From positions 94,866 through 158,865 of the forward strand of contig CACYHQ010000006.1 in NCBI GenBank assembly GCA_902774245.1: a DNA stretch of 64,000 nucleotides, given 5' to 3'. Of the stretch, positions 60,368 to 64,000 are shown piece after piece (positions within the stretch are counted from its first letter, which is position 1; the number at the start of each line of letters is the position of its first letter). Under the pieces are notes generated by a model. It searched no databases. It saw only the letters and a program-made list of their open reading frames with translations, and was not told the origin of the DNA. The position numbers and the translations under genes were made by a program. The stretch comes from an uncultured bacterium (lineage in GTDB: Bacteria > Verrucomicrobiota > Lentisphaeria > Victivallales > UBA1829).

Positions 60368-60790
60368 TTAACGGTTTTGACCGGAAGCGGCGGAGAGACG
60401 GCGGACGAGCGCCCGGAGGGCGAACTCGTAACCGTCCGCGCCGAGGCCGGCGATCTGCGCGACGCAGGCAGGGGCGGTGAGCGAAGTCCGGCGGAAATCG
60501 TCCCGCGCCTGGATATTGCTCATGTGCACCTCGACCGCGGGGATCGCGGCGGCTTCCAGCGCATCGTGGATGGCGATGCTGGTGTGGACCCCGCCCGCAA
60601 TCGCGTCCGCGATCCTGTCGCAGATCGCGCCTTCGTGATTGCTCTGGAAAAATTCGACCGTCACGCCGAGCGAATCGGCGACCGCGCGGAGGTCGGCCTC
60701 GATCTCCGGGAGCGTTTTCGTCCCGTAGAACTCGGCTTTGCGCCGTCCGAGCAGCTGCATGTTCGGCCCGTTGATGACGAGGATTTTCAT
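60368..60790 (-). CDS. aroQ: Type II 3-dehydroquinate dehydratase, atypical
   Basis: This 140-residue protein begins [23 protein letters not shown], with the catalytic-loop Tyr22. It keeps [15 protein letters not shown] with the catalytic His and binding Arg. The usual N-x-G-G/A-x-T-H-T-S substrate loop is shortened to IAGGVHTS and its Asn is lost. The enzyme dehydrates 3-dehydroquinate in the shikimate pathway; this copy may have altered kinetics or role. It is 18 bases after nagB and 34 before accB. Confidence 0.8.
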   Translation of the reverse strand: MKILVINGPNMQLLGRRKAEFYGTKTLPEIEADLRAVADSLGVTVEFFQSNHEGAICDRIADAIAGGVHTSIAIHDALEAAAIPAVEVHMSNIQARDDFRRTSLTAPACVAQIAGLGADGYEFALRALVRRLSAASGQNR

Positions 60791-60808
60791 AGCTGTTTTT
60801 CCTGTTTC

Positions 60809-61648
60809 TTACTTTTCCGCCCTGGCGCGGGAGGATTTGCGCTTGGCGGGCTGATAGGCGGCCCACTTCGGATCGTTGGCGAACTGGAACGCGTATTCGT
60901 CCTTGTATTTGAGCTTGGAAGCGGCGTCGGCGTCCAGGACCACGATCGCGTTCTCATGGAGTTGAAGCGCGGTGGCGGAGATCATGCTGGTGACCGGACC
61001 TTCGAGGGCGGCCGCCACGATATTGGCTTTTTCCTTGTGAGTGGCGAGAAGCAGGAGGCACTTCGCATCGAGGCAGGTGCCCACGCCCATGGTCATGGCA
61101 CGCATCGGCATGTCTTCCGGCTTCTTGAAGAGCGGGGAATTCTGCTCGTAGGTGGTCTTGGTGAGCGTCACCACGCGGGTGCGGCTGGAGAAGGAGGACA
61201 TCGGCTCGTTGAATCCGATGTGTCCGCTGCGGCCGATGCCGAGGAGCTGCATGTCGACGCCGCCGGCGTCTTCCATTTCCTCTTCGTACGCGGCGGCAGC
61301 GGCCTCAAGCTGGTCCGCAGGGGCGAAACCGTTCGGCACGTGCGTGTTGCGCTTGTCGATGTTCACGTGATTGAAGAGGTGATAGTTCATGAAGTAACGG
61401 TAGGAATCCTTGTTCGTCTCGGCCTTGCCCTTCAGACCGACGTATTCGTCCAGGTTGAACGAGATCACGCGGGAGAAATCGACCTTGCCGGCCTTGTACA
61501 TCTTCACCAGATTGGCGTACACGTTTTCCATGGTGCGGCCGGTGGCGAGTCCCAGCTTGTAGAACGGTTTGGCGTTGATTGCGTCGGCGATGATGCGGGC
61601 GGTGAGAAGTTCCGCTTCCGCGGCGGTCGGCATGACGATGATATCCAT
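60809..61648 (-). CDS. nagB: Glucosamine-6-phosphate deaminase
   Basis: This 279-residue enzyme turns glucosamine-6-phosphate into fructose-6-phosphate and ammonia. It has LATGRTMENVY at the substrate-phosphate loop, Asp67 in FNLDEYVGL as catalytic acid/base, and GIGRSGHIGFNEP with His143 and Glu148. Ser141 replaces the Asp of the E. coli GNDGH motif; variants with GRTGH or GRSGH are, to my knowledge, common in other phyla. The C-terminus is Lys/Arg-rich. It heads the aroQ-acc-asp23 operon and has its own predicted promoter. Confidence 0.88.
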   Translation of the reverse strand: MDIIVMPTAAEAELLTARIIADAINAKPFYKLGLATGRTMENVYANLVKMYKAGKVDFSRVISFNLDEYVGLKGKAETNKDSYRYFMNYHLFNHVNIDKRNTHVPNGFAPADQLEAAAAAYEEEMEDAGGVDMQLLGIGRSGHIGFNEPMSSFSSRTRVVTLTKTTYEQNSPLFKKPEDMPMRAMTMGVGTCLDAKCLLLLATHKEKANIVAAALEGPVTSMISATALQLHENAIVVLDADAASKLKYKDEYAFQFANDPKWAAYQPAKRKSSRARAEK

Positions 61649-61732
61649 ACGCTGCGAATTCCTAACTTTGTTTGTGTTTTTTTCCGGGGAAGCGTCAGGA
61701 AAAAACGCCGCCCCGTCCGGTTTTATCTAAAT

Positions 61733-61760
61733 ACTATAGCACCTTTTTAGGAAAAATCAA
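61733..61760 (-). promoter_or_regulatory. Predicted promoter of nagB and the acc operon
   Basis: On the minus strand, TTGATT (61760-61755), 16-bp spacer, TATAGT (61738-61733) in GTGCTATAGTAT. The leader to nagB is about 80 bases and includes inverted GC-rich sequence near 61685-61720. Confidence 0.6.
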
Positions 61761-61890
61761 ATTGTCAATCGGAAAAAACCTGAAAGATAGAAATGAAAAG
61801 ACAGTGGCGGAAACAGGCAATGTCTCCCTCCCTCTTTCGGTCCGAATAGATAAAGCGGTCAAAAATATTAGTCAAATCCCATTTTCGGTC

Positions 61891-61918
61891 TTGTTTTTTC
61901 GGGAAAGGATGCTATATT
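61891..61918 (+). promoter_or_regulatory. Predicted promoter of the AIDA-repeat gene
   Basis: TTGTTT (61891-61896), 16-bp spacer, TATATT (61913-61918) in ATGCTATATTAT, identical over 12 bases to the integrase -10 region. It lies 50 bases before the start; the rest of the 320-bp intergenic region 61649-61968 holds only this and the nagB promoter. Confidence 0.6.
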
Positions 61919-61968
61919 ATCGCTGATAGCGAACTCAACCTCCAATTTCAAAAACAAGGAGTCTCATC

Positions 61969-64000
61969 ATGGCTACTGAAATCATCTCTTCCGGCATCGT
62001 TTCCTCCGGCGGAAGCTATTACAACAAAAATGTCGAAATCTACGGCACTGCGGAAAATATTGTTTTCCAATACTGCTACAGTGCAACTGTCATGAATGGC
62101 GGCAAAGCTATCGGTACGACGGCAGGAGACTCCTCATATATGAAAGTCCTGTCCGGCGGTATAGCCAGCAATACAACGGTCTACAGCGCCACCATGTCCG
62201 TTTCGTCCGGCGGGCAGGCTCATGGCATAACGTTCTCCGGACCGTATGCCGGAAAATTGTATGTCCATGGCAACGCTACAAACATTTCCGGCAACGCCTC
62301 CATGTCTGTCGCGGGAGGCGGCGTAACCTCGAATACGACACTGACCAACATTTTTTATGTTCGCAGCGACGGAACGGCAATCAATACGACGATGGATCTC
62401 AGCGGCACTCTGTATGTCTACGCCGGAGGTTTTGTAAGCAGCTCGACGCTCCTGACAAGCGCACACTGCGTTCTTGAGGGAAATGCGACTGATACGTATT
62501 TGAAGGATGAAAAAACCTCCATGACGATTCAGGAGGGCGGCAACGCATCGACCACGCACCTTTCCGCCGGAAAAGTGTATGTTTCCAACGGCGGAACTAC
62601 CACAAACACCCATATTTCCGGCGGCGTCATGGATGTTTCCTCCGGCGGGTCCGTCAACATCGTCAAGGTATCCGCCGGAAGCATGAACGTGCTTGCAGGC
62701 GCGAACGTCACCAGCACGTCCGTGCTCGGCGGCACCGTCAGAATCTCCAACGGCGCCGTGCTGACCGGAGCAGTGGCGAGAGACGGCAGAATCAACGTTC
62801 TGACAGGCGGCACAGCCATCGGCAACGGAGCCGTAGGCAGCGGCGCGATCAACGTCAACAAGGGCGGTATCATTTCCAGCTGTACCGCGATTTCCTCCGG
62901 CCGCATCAACATCACCGGCGGCAGCGCGCTTCTGACCGAGATCGGAAGCGGCGGACTGCTCGTGCTCGAAGGTCCTCTCTCGCTGGAACCCGGCATCGGA
63001 GGGAAGACATCCACTCTGCCCCAGCTCGGCATCGCAAGCGATACGAAGGTTTCACGCGGCGGCGTCGTTTCCGTCGGAAGCGGCGGCGCGGCGGTCAACA
63101 CGATCCTCGCCTATTCCTCCGGCGGCGGCCTGAAACCCGGACCCGTGCTTCTCGAACTCGAATCGAAGGGAAAGGAATTGCCGGTCCTCGATATTTGCGG
63201 TATGTATATCAATTCGAGCGGACTGGCAAATGGCGTGACCGCAAGCAAAGGCGGCATCCTGATCGTCGGCAACAAAGGAAAACTTATCTCCGGCACCATT
63301 TCCAGCGGTGCGGTCGCCACAGTCCTGGCGGGCGGCATCGCAAGCGGCCTGAACGTCTTCCGCGGCGCATCGGCTTCCATTCTCGGTTCCACCTCCCAGC
63401 TCGTCATCGGCAATTCCGGCCTGGCGGAGCTCGCGAACGGCGCGAACGTGCAGAATACCACCGTCAGTTCCGGCGGCCTTCTCCGCACCTCCGCCGGAGC
63501 CGTGGTCTCCGGCGTCACGGTCAGCTCCGGCGGTACGATCACCGGCAGATATGCCAACCTCGGCAGCCAGACGATCGGCTTCATGGACGGCAGCACCCTC
63601 GACTTCGACATCACTTCTCTGGACGCGGACGCCGTCTGCGTGGACAAGCTCAACTACGGAGTCTACGGCGCATACGCATGCACGCTCACCGTCTCCGGTT
63701 CGCAGGCGGACGGCACGTACAAGCTCGCGGGCGACGCCGCCGGATTCAGCAAGACGATCTCCGTGGTGAACGAGAACAGCGAAGAACTCGGTATGCTCAC
63801 GGTCGGCAGCACGGCGAAGATCGGCGGCGTGGACTACACGCTGAATCTCGGAGAAGACAATGTCCTGAGTGTCTCTGTCGGCTCGGCGGTCCTGACCAGT
63901 CCCGCGAAGGGCGACCGCGACGGCAACGGCATCAGCGACGTCATGTTCGTCTGGACCAAGAAATGGGATGAAGAAACGCAGTCCTATGTGACCGGCAACT
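61969..64000 (+). CDS. Large AIDA-repeat surface/secreted protein (5' part, runs off the window)
   Basis: The frame is open for 677 codons to the window end. AAGGAG lies 7 bases before the ATG. From residue 5 the protein is built of short units such as IISSGIVSSGG, VLSGGIASNTTV, VSSGGQAHGITF and VSAGSMNVLAGANVTSTSVLGG, the AIDA/autotransporter passenger repeat that folds into a right-handed beta-helix. At about residues 646-655 GDRDGNGISDVMFVW looks like a calcium-binding VCBS/dockerin-like loop. There is no N-terminal signal peptide or membrane segment. That points to a C-terminal secretion signal (type I or similar) beyond the window, not classical autotransport. Confidence 0.85.
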   Translation, partial: MATEIISSGIVSSGGSYYNKNVEIYGTAENIVFQYCYSATVMNGGKAIGTTAGDSSYMKVLSGGIASNTTVYSATMSVSSGGQAHGITFSGPYAGKLYVHGNATNISGNASMSVAGGGVTSNTTLTNIFYVRSDGTAINTTMDLSGTLYVYAGGFVSSSTLLTSAHCVLEGNATDTYLKDEKTSMTIQEGGNASTTHLSAGKVYVSNGGTTTNTHISGGVMDVSSGGSVNIVKVSAGSMNVLAGANVTSTSVLGGTVRISNGAVLTGAVARDGRINVLTGGTAIGNGAVGSGAINVNKGGIISSCTAISSGRINITGGSALLTEIGSGGLLVLEGPLSLEPGIGGKTSTLPQLGIASDTKVSRGGVVSVGSGGAAVNTILAYSSGGGLKPGPVLLELESKGKELPVLDICGMYINSSGLANGVTASKGGILIVGNKGKLISGTISSGAVATVLAGGIASGLNVFRGASASILGSTSQLVIGNSGLAELANGANVQNTTVSSGGLLRTSAGAVVSGVTVSSGGTITGRYANLGSQTIGFMDGSTLDFDITSLDADAVCVDKLNYGVYGAYACTLTVSGSQADGTYKLAGDAAGFSKTISVVNENSEELGMLTVGSTAKIGGVDYTLNLGEDNVLSVSVGSAVLTSPAKGDRDGNGISDVMFVWTKKWDEETQSYVTGN

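Overview
The window is a 64 kb piece of a GC-rich (roughly 60% by eye), Gram-negative-type bacterial chromosome. A Mla lipid-transport cluster, a WaaG-like glycosyltransferase, an MsbA-like exporter and many secreted proteins point to an outer membrane. Pseudopilins with a Pro-Phe-Thr-Leu-Ile/Val-Glu cleavage region, secreted glycan-active enzymes, paired Asp23 proteins and AIDA-type repeats together suggest a member of the PVC group, most likely Lentisphaerota (Victivallis-like). This placement is an inference from gene content; no rRNA gene is present to confirm it.

Layout. 1-4431: end of mlaE, then mlaF and mlaD, a membrane-anchored TIM-barrel glycosidase-like protein and a flavin reductase. 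4.6-15.8 kb: secreted GH9 glycanase, alanine dehydrogenase, a secreted metzincin, a YigZ protein, a secreted esterase with a Gly-rich spacer, a thioesterase and a lipoprotein with two fused solute-binding domains. 16177-21123: a small, AT-richer integrative element in a tRNA-Thr(CGU) gene, bounded by 53-bp direct repeats. It carries a tyrosine recombinase, two tandem HTH proteins, a winged-helix replication initiator with four iteron-like repeats inside its own gene, and small accessory genes. 21.3-36.7 kb: a nitrogen block with a NifA-like sigma-54 activator, gltD and gltB (minus strand), divergent from purF-carA-pyrG-carB (plus strand). 36.8-49.0 kb, minus strand: rRNA pseudouridine synthase, small HTH protein, transmembrane Ser/Thr kinase, five-gene pseudopilin operon, PtsN-like protein, Mrp-type ATPase and dnaA. 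49.7-55.2 kb, plus strand: NagA-like protein, two rRNA-methyltransferase-type proteins, mutY and a WaaG-like glycosyltransferase. 55.2-61.6 kb, minus strand: nagB, aroQ, accB, accC, two Asp23 proteins, a membrane anchor and an MsbA-like exporter in one apparent operon. 61969 to the window end: start of a large AIDA-repeat protein.

The two strongest observations are regulatory. (1) gltB and purF are divergent, and each has a sigma-54 -24/-12 promoter. Between them lie two TTACA-N5-TGTAA inverted repeats 31 bp apart, centred almost equally (-66/-67 and -97/-98) from both predicted start sites. This places glutamate synthase and a run of glutamine-amide-using enzymes (PurF, CarA/B, PyrG) under one apparent enhancer, with a NifA-like activator gene just downstream of gltBD. 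(2) The integrative element's initiator gene holds four 16-bp repeats at 22-23-bp spacing that fall in different reading frames. They are therefore conserved as DNA, as in the lambda O/ori arrangement.

Most housekeeping promoters I could see share one form: TTGAWW, 16-17 bp, then TATATTAT, often preceded by TGC.
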